From positions 730,132,340 to 730,196,339 of the forward strand of contig CM022303.1 in NCBI GenBank assembly GCA_011799875.1: DNA of 64,000 nt, in the 5' to 3' direction. Source of the DNA: Thinopyrum elongatum (lineage: Eukaryota; Streptophyta; Magnoliopsida; Poales; Poaceae). A program made the translations under genes and the position numbers. Every line of letters begins with the position of its first letter. The first letter of the stretch is position 1. Below the pieces are notes generated by a model. That model had not been told where the DNA came from and did no database searches. It saw nothing but the letters and a program-made list of their open reading frames with translations. Of the stretch, positions 1-11,658 are shown piece by piece.

Positions 1-1380
1 GACCCCGAGCATGTCGGGGTCACTGTGTGGCTGACCATAGGCCACCGTGCCTCCTGCATGGTCTCCTGTGTCACGGTCGAGGCCTTGCCGCCCCATGACC
101 ATCTCTTCATCACCTCCCTGTCGATAGGCCCCGAGCACGTTGTGGTCAGGGAGTGGCCTACCATGGTTGAGGCACAACCTCCTGGAGAGCTTCGTGTCTC
201 CTGGACTGACTCGATGGTTGCTAGAACCGTGGTCGCTGGAGGAGTTGTACCCTCCTGCACGGTTTGAATGCATGCCATCATCATCGCTGGCCCACCTTCC
301 TCCTCGGCCTGGACGAGGTTCACCGCCGCCTCGGCCACCCCATCATGATGTATCATGTGGCATTCACGGGTCTAGTGACCCTTCTTGCTGCATTACCGGC
401 ACGTATCCCGGTCGTTATTGTTGCCGGAACAATGCGCAGGCCCGCCCTTCTGCTGCGGCAGGCCTAGCTTTCGCCATAGGTTGCCACTACCACTCTGGGC
501 GTGGCCACCGCCACTACCCGATGAGACGTTGCCCCTTGGTAGCTTCTTCCGCGCCTCCCACTCCTTCTCCGTGAGAAGGAGCCGACCGCCGCCGGAGCTT
601 TCGCGGCCATCCTCCATGCGGTCCTGGACCACCGGCAACCGAACTGTGAGCTCCTCAATGGAGTGTGTGCGCAGGTCAAGCAAAGTCTCGATAGAGATTA
701 TAACCTATGTAAAACGGGAGGGGACGACACACAGAAACTTCTGGACGATCTTTGCATCGTCAACGGTGTCGCTGAGCGAGCGGAGGGACATCGTGAGGCC
801 GGTGATCCTCATGGCGAAGTCTTCGACCCGGTCACCGTCCTTGAAGACGATGGTCTCGAACTCCGCCCGTAGCCGCTGCACGTTTGCCTCCAGCACGCAA
901 TCGTTGCAGAGGCACTGGGTTTTGATCGAAGCACACGCCTCCTTGGGGCTCGCCTTCCCCACGAGCATGTTTTGCAGCTCCGGGGGAGTGGAGCGGATCA
1001 GCACCGCCACTGCCTGCCTGTCCTCCTTCCGCGAGACGGCGTCGTCCTCGATGGCGTCCTACAGGCATGCTGCCTGTAAGTTCACCTCCGTCACCAGTGC
1101 CCAGTCGGTGTGCTCAGGAGCGGGTGAGCCTCCAACTGTCTCGCGCACAATCTCCCTTACAACGATCTCACAACCACCGCCGCCGCCATGGCGCCGCACC
1201 GGGCTGCGTCAGCGGTTCTGTGAGCGCCGTCGCTGATCCCGTGGAGATGGCTACTTGGAGCCGTCCGCCACGGTCCGCAGCTGCTCCTGCGAAGGCATCT
1301 TGGAGCTGTCGGAGGCTGGCCGCTGCTGCCCTTCCTCTCTTGACATGGCCGCTAGAACGAGGTTGTGATGCCAATTGTCA
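1..1380 (-). pseudogene. Ty1-copia gag fragment, broken
   Basis: Reading the minus strand from about 1374 leftward gives a copia-type gag (Retrotran_gag_2 / DUF4219 family). Visible pieces are WALVTEVNLQAACL (about 1100), STPPELQNMLVGKASPKEA (about 1000-945), the helical core ending FLCVVPSRFT (about 705), then IETLLDLRTHSIEELTVRLP (about 690-620) in the same frame. At about 400-345 there is a CCHC zinc knuckle (C-x2-C-x4-H-x4-C) whose frame holds two stop codons. A further in-frame stop lies after SRFT and one near 1050. Gag packages element RNA; this copy cannot. No LTR of its own is visible, so it is a fragment cut by the window edge or by decay. Confidence 0.8.
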
Positions 1381-1460
1381 GCCCAAACTACTGTGAGTGC
1401 TAGGGGTCGACCTATGAGTGCTAGGGGTCAAGCTGGGTGAGCTGAGAGCAGAGTGTATTG

Positions 1461-1484
1461 ACACACACACACACACACACACAC
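1461..1484. repeat. (AC)12 microsatellite
   Basis: Twelve uninterrupted AC units directly left of the Helitron array. Confidence 0.95.
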
Positions 1485-1540
1485 GTACAAGTAGTACTAG
1501 GCCTTTTGAAGCTTAATGCTTTTTCTTTGCATTGGCTTGA

Positions 1541-2841
1541 CTAGCAAACATGCCCGTGAGTTGCAAAGGGAGAAAAAAATTCACCCTTCATACACACACT
1601 CGACGACATTAGCAAATCCCTTGAAAACTTTCATGGATGTCATACAAGAAACAACATGATAAGTGTTGTTGTATAGGTGGGATGATTTTTTTAAGTGTGC
1701 TGAAGTTGTGTCCAATTTATTAGACAACAGAAATATCTACCTAGTTGCTGGTATCAATTCATGCCTTTGCTGGTGTTCCTCGGTGATGCGCAACAAATAG
1801 TGCATTAGGGTGAATGTAGCAAAGAATGTTTTAGTACTCAATGTTAGCATGTGCATAAGAGCATTATTTTTGTCTTGCTGATATATGTGTTTGCAACTAT
1901 AATCCAAGTCAAGACTTAATTTGGTTGCAAACATATTAGACATCTCCACCAAAAACAATCAATCTGTAAGGATATGCATAATGAATGTTCAAGGTTGCAT
2001 ATCAACATTGATATTCTTAAAAAAAAAATTATGGGCACAATTTCAAGCATTAAGCCATTAGTTTATATAAAGCTTGTATTGTACATCATCGTATACGGGT
2101 TGGTTATTGTGCACCGGGCGAAATAGAGAGGATGATTATGTGCCTGTTGTAACCTTTAGCATATGGTAGCTGGTAGGAATGAACATCCCATATGGTGCTA
2201 ATAATAGCTTTTGTGAGAGCATCAAGCTATCCTCTTAGTCAATTTAAGTGGGTAGGAAACATATATATATAATGAGACATTTTCAAAATACACCATATAA
2301 AGAAAAGTATTAGTTGAGGGTGCAACATATACATAATTTAGAAATGATTAACATACAAAATAATATCATATCTAAAATCTACATATTTTTCTGAGCGATT
2401 TCCATATATAATATGCTAAATTTGGAGTTATGGTTTGAAAAATATGAATATTTTAAAAAGTACTTGAATCTGACCAAAAAAAGAAAGGTTAAAAAAAGTA
2501 GCTGCGCCAAAATTGCAAGACTGTGCAGCCCATCTGTTAAGCAACATTTGGGCGAGACAGCTCTATCTTACGCTTACCGGAATTAAGGGAGAAAAGGCAC
2601 AAAAAGGAGAGCAGCTGGAATTCGAACCATGTCTCCCCGGTGGAAGAGATTGGCTCTAGCCTGTGGGCCGCTGGTGCGCTTGTCATATGTGAGGGGATAC
2701 CTGTATATGAATCATACGCAACGGCCGGTGACTCAAATGAATCGTTTTTGCCACTTACGGGTGGCATTGATGGGTAATTCTTGTCAACTTTGGGGCCAAT
2801 TTTATGACGGACGGCCAGAAGCAATAGTTCCTTTATTATTA
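1541..2841 (-). mobile_element. Non-autonomous Helitron, copy 1 of a head-to-tail array
   Basis: The minus-strand 3' end is a GC-rich segment (CCTTTGCAACTCACGGGCAT) followed by a short spacer and CTAG, then T outside. This fits the grass Helitron 3' consensus (CGT..AACGCACG....CTAG, inserted A^T). The 5' side near 2800-2841 carries the same GACGGACGGCCAGAAGC...CTTTATTATTA block seen at the 5' side of copies 2-4. The AT-rich interior shares a stretch around 2370-2440 (CATATATAATATG...GGAGTTATGG) with copies 2 and 3. No coding capacity is recognised. Inference: a small non-autonomous copy mobilised by a Rep/Hel protein encoded elsewhere. Confidence 0.6.
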
Positions 2842-3655
2842 CTAGCAAAGAGCCCGTGCGTTGCAACGTGAGAGAAAATAACACACACTCTTAACCCAGT
2901 AATCATGACTCAAGAACCTAATAGGTCCACGTCCTTTATTTTCACATGTTGTCACATTTGTGTTGCCGACGGTAGCCTCAGTGCTCACACAACGAAAACA
3001 CGTTTGAATGTGGTCAGTCCTAAGGCGTCTCTCTCTCTCTCTTTCTCTCTCTCCCTCGCTCTCTCTGTCTCTCTCGCGCGCGCACGCACACTCTCTCAGA
3101 ATAATATGAGAAATATGTTGTTTTTCCCCGTGAGATTTTTCAGAGGTGTGCAAGCGTGGTTATCGATGTTTTCATTTCTCTCAATCTGGTGTTAATGGGT
3201 GTTTATTTGCAATTCGGATCGCCGCTGGTACGAAAGAAAAATGTATCATGGACAATATAAATTAGGTTTGCACAAAAAACAATATGTTAGAAATATTCAA
3301 CAGCTAAAAATAACATTATATTTAGATTCTACACATTTTTCTAATAAAATTTCATATATAACATGTTAAAATTGGAGTTACGGATTAAAGGATATGTATA
3401 ATTTTGTTCTAGATAAACTACGGATTTATTAACCAAAAAGTCAGGGGGTTTTCTGTTAAAACAAAAAACAATTCGGCTGAGTTAAATACGGACCGTGGGT
3501 TGATTAGTATAAAACATAGGGGGTTTTGTGTAAAACACAAAAAAATGATTCGTTCTCACTTAAAGTTGGACTGCGGGTTAATTAATGGATCAGGCAGGGG
3601 GTTTTCAGTATAAAGATATGACGGACGACCAGAAAAACTCCGTGCTTTATTATTA
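2842..3655 (-). mobile_element. Non-autonomous Helitron, copy 2
   Basis: CTAG at 2842-2845 (3' end on minus) is followed by the GCCCGTGCGTTGCAACGTG hairpin region. The interior matches copy 3 over most of its length, including AATAGGTCCA...CCTTTATTTT, GCTCACACAA and a CT-rich tract at about 3028-3075. The left edge abuts the 5' block of copy 1 with no unique DNA between, so the copies are tandem and in the same orientation. No open reading frame of note. Confidence 0.65.
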
Positions 3656-4678
3656 TTAGCAAAAGAGCCTGTGCGTTGCAACGGGAGAGAAAACATAACA
3701 CATGCTCTTAACCCAACAACCATCACTCAGGACCACAATAGGTCCATCTCCTTTATTTTAGCGAGGCATCATATTTGTGTTGCCGCTTATTCTCCTTCTC
3801 ACCCTTGTCGGCGATGGCCTCGGTGCTCACACAAAACAAAACAAAACGTGTTTGAATATGGTTAATCCTAAGGCGTCTCTCTCTCCCTCTCTCCTCCTTC
3901 TCCCTCTCTCTCTCGCTTTCTCTCACTATCGTGATGAGAAATCTGTTGTTTTCCCCTGCGATGTTTTTCAGAGGTATGCATGTGTAGTTATCGATGTTTT
4001 CTATTCCCTATATGGTTATAGTGGGGTGTTTATTTGCAATCTGGATCGCCGCCAGTACGAAAGAAAAATGGATCGTGCGCTATAAATTATAAGTTTGCTT
4101 CCAAAATAATATTTAAAAATTATTTAATTGGTAAAATTAACATCATATTTAGATTCCATACATTTTTCTAATCAAATTTCATATATAACATGTTAAAATC
4201 GGAGTTACGATTTAAAAGATATGAATAATTAGGAAAATCATTTGTTTGACTTAAATATCTTCCAAAATAACTTTAAAAATACTTACTAGGTAGAAATAAT
4301 CTCATATTCATATTTTACATATTTTTCTAATCAAATTTCATATATAACATGTTCAAATCAGAGTTACGATTTAAAAGATATGGATGATTTAGAAAAGCAT
4401 TTGTTTGATTTAAATATGATCCGCGGATGAATTACCTAAAAGATTAGGGGGGTTTTCAAAAAACGTAAAATAACGGTTCAGGTGTGACTTAAATCCAGAC
4501 TGCGGGTTGATTTAGAAAAACACAGGGGCTTTTGTGTGAAATACGAAAAAACAATTCGTTTTTACTTAAAACAGGACTGCGGGTAGAATTCTCTGAAACA
4601 GAGGGACTTTTCTGAAAAATGCCATGAAGGTCGACCAGAAGCACTATTTGCTTTATTATTAGGGGAAAATTATTCTTA
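3656..4678 (-). mobile_element. Non-autonomous Helitron, copy 3
   Basis: The 3' end here is CTAA (TTAG at 3656-3659 on plus), within the CTRR rule, followed by CCTGTGCGTTGCAACGGG. The interior aligns with copy 2 (same CT-rich tract at about 3876-3925). It also contains a further internal duplication: the motif CATATATAACATGTT plus 'GAGTTACGATTTAAAAGATATG' recurs near 4180-4220 and 4340-4380. The 5' block (GGTCGACCAGAAGC...CTTTATTATTAGG) lies at about 4630-4665. Confidence 0.65.
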
Positions 4679-5399
4679 CTAGCACATATACCCGTGCGTT
4701 GCAACGGGGAAACAAATAATAATATCACACCCATCTAGCCTAATAAGCATGACTCAAAGACTCCACCTCGCGCGTGGTGCAAGTCCATGTCCTCTATTTC
4801 AACACGGCATTCATCTCGCCACTTATCCTCCTTTCCGCCCTCGCTAACAGTGTCCCCGGTGTCCACCTGATCACAATACACCTAGACGTGGTCAACGCCA
4901 AGGCGATGAGCTTGAACATCACATGGCACACTTGTCATTGAATCGCACCAGCCCAAGGGATTGAATCGCGCCAGTGCAAGGGAATGTTCAAACTAATCTG
5001 TTGAGCTGGGCGTGAGGGCTATCCTCTATGTCCCTCGGGCACAAGCTCCATACAATGTCTCCTGCACAACGCTCGTGCTTTGTTATGGAGCAACCGCATG
5101 TGGCCGTGTACAAGGGTTGCCCGGCTCAAGGAACTGAGTTACGGGACAAATGTTGCTAATGTCAAAAACGATTGGTCACTTCGTGGTAGGGTTCTTTAGG
5201 GGGCTAGTTCAGAACATTGGACATGATAGTGTGTGTCTAACGACAACGTTGGATACTTGTCTGCTACCACATTGAGCGCTAACTCGGCTACTTGCCAGCC
5301 GGTTGCTGCCAAGGCAACTCGCCTACAGCTCCAAGCAACTAATATCAATTGATGATTCTAGGGGATGCGCCCACTCCCACGACATGTGTCATTTCGCTA

Positions 5400-8300
5400 C
5401 ATGCGCCCACTGCCACCGCAAGATCTGTCGTTTGCTAGTTGCTTGAAATCGCGCTTGCTCGCCATGATTAGGTCTCCCAAATCAGCAGTTCCCTAATTTT
5501 CTCTTCTGGCTCCACCACTGAAATGTATATGAACTTAGACTGCACAAGGTTGAGTAAATGAAGAGGCAGACTATCAACTTGTGTGCGCTCTTGTCTTAAT
5601 TTGGATATGTGGCGCCAGCATTGTTGTTTGAATCCCATTAGTAATTGTTGATTGGTGAAGCTATAATTAGATTCCATAGTATTTTCAGGTTGCAATCTGA
5701 GTAGAGCCTACGATTATCTAAAGAAAATAACAAAAAAAAATTAGTACTGCAAGCTAGCGCAAGTGAGTGCGAACATTTGGGATTAGGACGAAAAGAATGT
5801 CGTCTGTTGCAGTGTATAAATACGATGTGGCTCATTTTTTTCCATGAGAGTTGACTCACGTAGTTGGTTAATGTGGTGGGATTTGCACTCATGTCCCACT
5901 AATGTTGCATGATTTTTTTTTCAGTTTTTCATAAATTTGAATTCTTAAAAAATGTTCGTATCTTTTCAGTAAAAGTTCGAAATTCCAAAATTTATTCATG
6001 TTTTCAAAAATGGTTCACGCAATAAAATAAGAGTTCACAGTATAGAAAAAAAAAGGTTCACCATACATTTGAAAACTCTATTGTATATAAAACATGTTCA
6101 TCGTGTATAGGAAATTTGTTCAGTGTGCATTTGAAAAAAATGACCGTATATTAATGTTCAGTGTGTATTCAAAAAATGTTCACCGTATACTAAAAGAAAC
6201 TTCAATGTGTATTTCAAAATTCACTTATAAAAATGTTCGGAATTTTTTTGCCAGTTAAAAAATTACATTTCAAAAAATATTCATGTATATAATAAAACAG
6301 GGGATTCCATCCAGTGAATATCAAGGGGATACATGATCAGTCTGAAACTCGACTCGATAGGCTGAATATACACAATGAAACACAGGTTTCAGTGAGATTA
6401 ACTGAAATAGAATGTATGAGTTTCAAAAGTTCCCCTCTAATCGTTACACATATAATTGGTGCAAGCAAACTTGGCACTAAAAGCAAGATATTTTATAACT
6501 ACCAAATGCCTCATAAAGTAGCACCATGCTACAGAATCAGTTTGCACCAAGCTAGATTGTGTTCGAATTTTATAGGAAGGATAGTTCGCTGGGCAGTAGG
6601 ACACAACATGCATAGTAGCAAGGCTAAACAGACTTTATGGGAGTAAACTAAAGTGATCAAGTAGGTAAATATGAAAAGGTGAGCAGATTGACCACTATTA
6701 TGCTTAGAGTAAGATTACTAATTACTAAACAAGCACTACTGCAGTACCATGCTGAATCTGCAGTGAATATGGATTCAACCTTAGTCAGTCCAACTCTTGG
6801 TTGTTGTTGTAATGAACACTCTGCTACCCAGTCACCTACATTTTTACTGTTATTATTTATCTCATCAGTTATATGCCTATGCATGAACAATAGTAGAAAG
6901 TACTGAAATTGAGCCAATCTTTGAGAGGGTTGTTACCTTCACATTGATACCAAGGCTATCCACATCCAGAATAGAAGCAAAATCCACCTGAAATAACTTA
7001 CATTTATCATCCCTCCATATATTTAAATGGAAACATTAACATTTGGTCAAAGTAGAGAAGTGTCAAAATCAAGAAAATGAAAGAGTGATACAAGGTATAG
7101 ATGTGTTTACTGTAAAAAAAATAGAACTCATGTGCTATGTGCTATTACTGTAAAAAGACGGACATTACATAGTCTGTCAGTAGTTAGCACGGACATTACA
7201 TAGTCTGTCAGTAGTTAGCTGTGACAAACTGTATATTGCAATGCTAAATGTCTGAACCCAAGTGTTCATGTTGCAGACTCAGCACACTGAAATTATAATA
7301 GTTCATCGTGCCCAAGAGACTAAGCACATAAACAGAGACTGCATTATAAAACCAATTGCCTTTTAAATTGGTAAACTGGTTTATAAATTTTGATGTGCAG
7401 CTGTTTTCCTGAGTCAAGACTTGCATAGCTCTGTGTGATGTTTGCACTTTTTTATCTAATGTTTGGAACCAAAAGTAGGAATCATATGCTTGAACTAAAA
7501 CATCCCTCTCTTCAACTAAATATATCATTGTGACCGAGCACACATCATCCAATAACTAAAATACTACAGTTATTTGGTTACAAAAAGAAACTTAAGTATG
7601 GAATGAACAGAAGATAAATAGTATAACTGTTTCACAAACTAATATAGCTACAACTTGTTTTCTGGTATATCTTGTAGAGTCTCATTCATGACCAAATACC
7701 ACGTAAGTAAGCTCTATATTGTACTTGCTTTAACAGAGGTTGAGTGTTGCACGATTGAGTTTTGTATCGTCCGGATGATCCTTGTTCATGTGGCCCTGTG
7801 GAATACAGGCAGCTAATTTGAGCATAAATACGCCAAATGAAGATCAATAATGGCCAATGCTACAACATCAGCTTGATTAGCTGAAATTAATCAGAATGAT
7901 ATACACACTACACTGATTGAACTTTGTACACACTTAAGACAGCAAAACCAATGCATGGAGTTCTACAATAATTATCTGTCCTTGTCAGCTCAGCAGTTTG
8001 TAGCTAGCAAAGCTCTAGTATTCACATGGAGTGTAAAACAAATGGCTGGTAACAACATTAACCTGGCTTTACCTGAGTTAGTAAATAGAAGGAAAATCCA
8101 TTGAGAACCGACATCAATATTTGATTGTTCCAATAGGGAATGACTGAACATTTAACCGGACAACAACAAATCTGATCTGCTGTTTATAGTGTTCAAGTGC
8201 AGCGTCTGATTTGGTGTGATCCTGACACATAACAACTGTGAGGAAAATGCAGACAAGTTCAGGTAATCTGACCCTACGATGCAAGGAACAGATTGAGGAT

Positions 8301-8890
8301 CTAATAACCGGCCAATGCAGCACCAAATCCGGTTACTGGTAAGTGGCAAGAAAACTTCCTGTATAATAGTATATATCGCCGCAGAAAGAGGTGATTAGCT
8401 TTCAAGGGGATAAATACCTCTGGTGTAGCCGCTGCAGGTGACATTGGACGGCTCGACCGATGTTCTTGTTCCTCCGGCGAACTCGGCTCTTCTTCCTCCG
8501 GCGAACTCGGCGGCGACATTGGACTCTTCGTGCAAATTTCGACGGAATTTGATGGAGATTATGGCCCAAGGACGCAAACTGATGGAGATTCCGGTCGAGG
8601 ACCCTTCCATCTTATAGCAGCCAAGTTAAATCCGGGTCGGGCACTCAATTGATCTGTGTTGGACAATGACAAGGTCACGAATTCAGTACAAATCAAACAC
8701 GGGAGTAGGATCTCGGAGATTGAGAAGCTTATGTACAGTTCACGCAGCCGATGCGTATGGGCTTCTGCTACTGCTGCCCGCTGGCTCTGCTTGCCACCGC
8801 TGCTGCTGCTTGCCACTGCTCCATGTCGCGAACTCTACGGCGTCCATGTGCGGAGGCAGGCGGAGGCCGGCGCTCATGTCTTTGACCGAG
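5400..8890. other. Helitron interior, no gene recognised
   Basis: AT-rich DNA. Minus-strand open stretches at 5468-5695, 7244-7552 and 8395-8610 have no motif I recognise. The last one has a duplicated EFAGG-coding unit at about 8470-8515. The 5920-6300 part is low-complexity 'GTTCA...AAAA' sequence of the kind found in Triticeae repeats. It may hold exons and introns of a captured gene, but I cannot name one. Confidence 0.4.
7158..7220. repeat. Short tandem duplication, ~32 bp x2
   Basis: The unit CGGACATTACATAGTCTGTC...AGTTAGC occurs twice back to back with almost no divergence, so the duplication looks recent relative to the surroundings. Confidence 0.9.
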
Positions 8891-9803
8891 CCTTGCTTTG
8901 GACCGGCCGCGGCCGGTCCGGACCGGACCGGACCGAGGTGGCCAGCGAGCCTCTTTCTCAGAACCGGACCGACTAGTGCCAAGCTCGGTTAGGCTCGGAA
9001 GGACCGACTGGACCGGCTGTAGCTGTTGCCTGAGAGTGCTGTAGTTAGCGTTTTTGCCTCTGTTTAGCCATTGTGTAGGCATATTTCGATATTGTAAAGC
9101 AAATGGACAGCAGCCCCTCAGTTTAGCCACTGTTTTTGCCTCTGTTTGACCACACTGAGCTAAAATTTGACCCTTTTTGCCTCTGTTTTGACACTACAGA
9201 GGAGAAGTGACAGGAACTGAATAAGTTCTTCAGTTAAATTCCGATTTAGTGATGCAGGGTACTCACAAGGAGAAGGTAGAGGATCGAGGTTACCTCTTCG
9301 TGGCGCTCGGCGGGGAACCAGGGGAGGCGGGAACCACGGCGTGCTGGCTTCCCTGTTGCCTCCCCGGCGTCCCCGTGCTCCTCGAGCTCGGACAAGGGCG
9401 AGATGGAGCTCGCGGCTGGCGCGGTAGAAGACAGGAATGGGGAGAGGGCGCGATGATGTCGAGGTGGCGCTGGGATCTCAAAGGAGACGGCCGGCGGGCG
9501 ACGGCGCCGTCGCCTTGAGTATTGGAGAAGAGGCGCCGCTGCCTCTGCCTAGGACTGGGAGGAGGGAATCGACCCAGGGGAGGCTGTCGCCTGCCCTAGC
9601 GAGGAGGTGGACGGTGGACTGCCTTGCTGGGCCTTGGACCGTCGGTCCTCTCGGTCGGCCCGGTTAAAGACCGGACCGGACCGAATTTTTTTCGGTCTCA
9701 AATACAGAGCCCGGACCGACCAATTTCTTTACCGGGCCAGGACCGAGCCGGCCCTGACCGAGCGGGCCACGAGCCGGTCCGAAAGACCGCTCTTGTCGTC
9801 CAC
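8890..9803. mobile_element. GGACCG-rich, possible truncated hAT element
   Basis: Dense GGACCG/CGGTCC words cluster at 8890-9020 and 9640-9790. The right end reads ...CGTCCACCCTA at about 9793-9803; its reverse complement, TAGGGTGGACG, resembles the start of hAT elements whose subterminal DNA is rich in such words. I could not find a matching left end or an 8-bp duplication, so it may be truncated. The 9290-9600 part in between is GC-rich without a recognised product. Confidence 0.3.
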
Positions 9804-9944
9804 CCTAAGCCGGCGCTGACGAGCAGGCAGTGGAGCACGTCGACGGATCCGTGGTCGAGGCCATGAGCGCCAAGCTGCTCCAACAACCTCGAGCCGACGC
9901 GAGGTAGAGCCGATGCCAAGGAGTCTGGCAACGGCACCACGGCG

Positions 9945-10545
9945 ACGGACGGCCTCAACGCCAAGGAGTTCCCGCTGCTCCGCTCCGTCGTGGCTGCGCG
10001 CGCGCCCAGCAGGCTGCTTGTGTTCGACCTCTCGCCGCAGCTCCTCGCGCTCGCCGCGGTCAACTTTGGGCAGGGCGCTGCCACCGCCTTTGTCACCCAC
10101 AGCGCCGAGGATGCGGACGGTGGACAGGTACCCCGGCACAGCTGGGGAGGCATGGGCGGTGCTGCGGCGCGCGAGGTCGAGCCCGGTGTGCCGGCGCCCG
10201 ACGGGGTGGTGCGCAAGTTGGGCTGACGGCTGGCGCTGACCTCCTTGCCGCAGAAGGTGCTCGACGTGATGTGGGACGTGGTCGTCGTTGACGGGCCGAG
10301 CGGGGCAGGTCCCGGGGAGCCGGGGCGGATGAGCGCCATATACACCACGGCCGCGCTCGCGCTCACGACGGGGGGCGAAGCGGTGGACCTGGCGGTGCAC
10401 GAGATGAACCGGACGGCGGGAAGATCTGACGCCACCGCCAATCTTCTCCACCTAGCGGCGCCATGGCTGCCGGCCGACGAGGACAGGGGAGCTCGGGTGC
10501 TGGCATGGAGACACACCTACAGGGGGGTCGGGGATGCTGGAGGCG
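9945..10545 (+). pseudogene. DUF579 / IRX15-like gene fragment, broken
   Basis: Plus-strand translation gives GLNAKEFPLLRSVVAARAPS then RLLVFDLSPQLLALAAVNFG, and after damage WDVVVVDGPSG, EPGRMSAIYT and AVDLAVHEMNR. These are hallmarks of the DUF579 family (Polysacc_synt_4), which includes the Golgi proteins IRX15/IRX15-L and the GXM glucuronoxylan methyltransferases of xylan biosynthesis; the LLVF..SPQLLALAAVN form suggests the IRX15-like branch. A middle part (AGEAWAVLRRARSSPVCRRP, about 10140-10200) lies in another frame, so there are frameshifts on both sides, plus a TGA at 10224-10226. The N-terminal signal-anchor region and a clean C-terminus are missing. It lies inside Helitron copy 4, consistent with gene-fragment capture. 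Confidence 0.75.
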
Positions 10546-11121
10546 GAGGAAAGGCCGAAAGGGCCGGAGGCGAAGGAGAGAGCCGGGCGGCCAACGAGTT
10601 CACCGTCGAGAGCCCAGCGGAAGCTGTCCCCCTTCCACCTTCTTTGGCACTGGCTGGATAAGATGAACAAAGGAGCGCAGGCGTAATTCTAATAAATACA
10701 GGGGTTAATTTGTAAAATCGTAACACTTTCCTATATATCACTTAAAGAGGTACTGCGGGTGCAATTTCCAAAAAATAGGAGGGCCTATTTGCAAAATGAC
10801 CGCTACGACTGACGACCAGAAGCTATACCTGCTTTACTATTAGGTAAACATTATGATACTATATTATATTATTATTATTATTATTAGGTATAGGTATAGA
10901 TTTGCAAACGGTGGACTACAAGTCCTTTTACAGGACAAACAAAACCGACTAAGGTTCTATACATCATTGCTTACGTACTAGTATCTGACATGCTAATTAA
11001 ATGCATATTATTTTATACTGACATTCTATCCTGCCATGAGTAGGTTATCTAGTGGGCTGCAGGTTATCCCTTGCAGCCCTTTTTTACTTTGTTGCTCTTT
11101 GTTCACACTAGCTACGAATTG

Positions 11122-11376
11122 GTGAAAAATCACAAAACTGGCCCTTTGACCAAAGTTCAGCACAAAATGACCCAGTTCTCAAAATATTTCACAAAATGGC
11201 CCTACCTGCATGACGCCCGCAGCCAGGGCGCCATGCTAAACACCATGACGCTCTGGTCAAAGGCGCCATATGGTTCGCCGATGACTTGCAACGCTGGCAG
11301 GGCAGGACACCATGGCGCCCACGTCCAGGGCGCCATGCACAGCACCATGACGCCCCTGCCCAGGGCGCCATGCCCC
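11122..11376 (+). repeat. MULE left terminal inverted repeat
   Basis: About 255 bp matching the right end inverted. The inner half is rich in GGCGCCATG/CATGGCGCC words. It is followed by a pyrimidine-rich leader and a likely 5'-UTR intron: AAG|GTATTC at 11536 and TTGTAG| at 11658 directly before the transposase ATG. Confidence 0.85.
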
Positions 11377-11658
11377 TTGCATAAAACAGAGCACTTCCTC
11401 TGTTTCCCACCTCAATCCCTCTCTTTTCCCCTTCTCCACCCCAGCCGCCCCACTCATGCCCCTCCCTAATGCCCACAAAATTTCGTGGATCGGAGCTCCA
11501 AATCAGTGATTTATCCTCCCCTTTGACCCCTCAAGGTATTCTCCATCATTCCTCCTCTTTTTGTTGGTTGAAATCTCCGCATTGTGGCGATTTGGGGAAA
11601 CCCTAGGGCATCCAATTTTGCTATTTTTGTTGATGCATTTTGGTGTTTATGATTGTAG

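Larger units (their letters stand above)
4679..10900 (-). mobile_element. Large Helitron, copy 4, with captured DNA
   Basis: 3' end on minus: CTAG at 4679-4682 followed by ACCCGTGCGTTGCAACGGGG. 5' end on minus: TCTATACCTATACC beginning at 10900 with A outside, the canonical TC start and A^T site; the family 5' block (CGACCAGAAGC..CTTTACTATTAGG) lies just inside at about 10810-10845. Between the ends is DNA foreign to copies 1-3, including an IRX15-like gene fragment. Known biology: Helitrons capture gene pieces. That both ends belong to one insertion is inferred from matching family termini and orientation. No Rep/helicase is encoded. Confidence 0.5.

Noticed and set aside
2842..4678. CRISPR-like array from the regularly spaced repeats
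   Set aside because: Repeats are ~0.8-1 kb Helitron copies with conserved transposon ends, in a plant genome.
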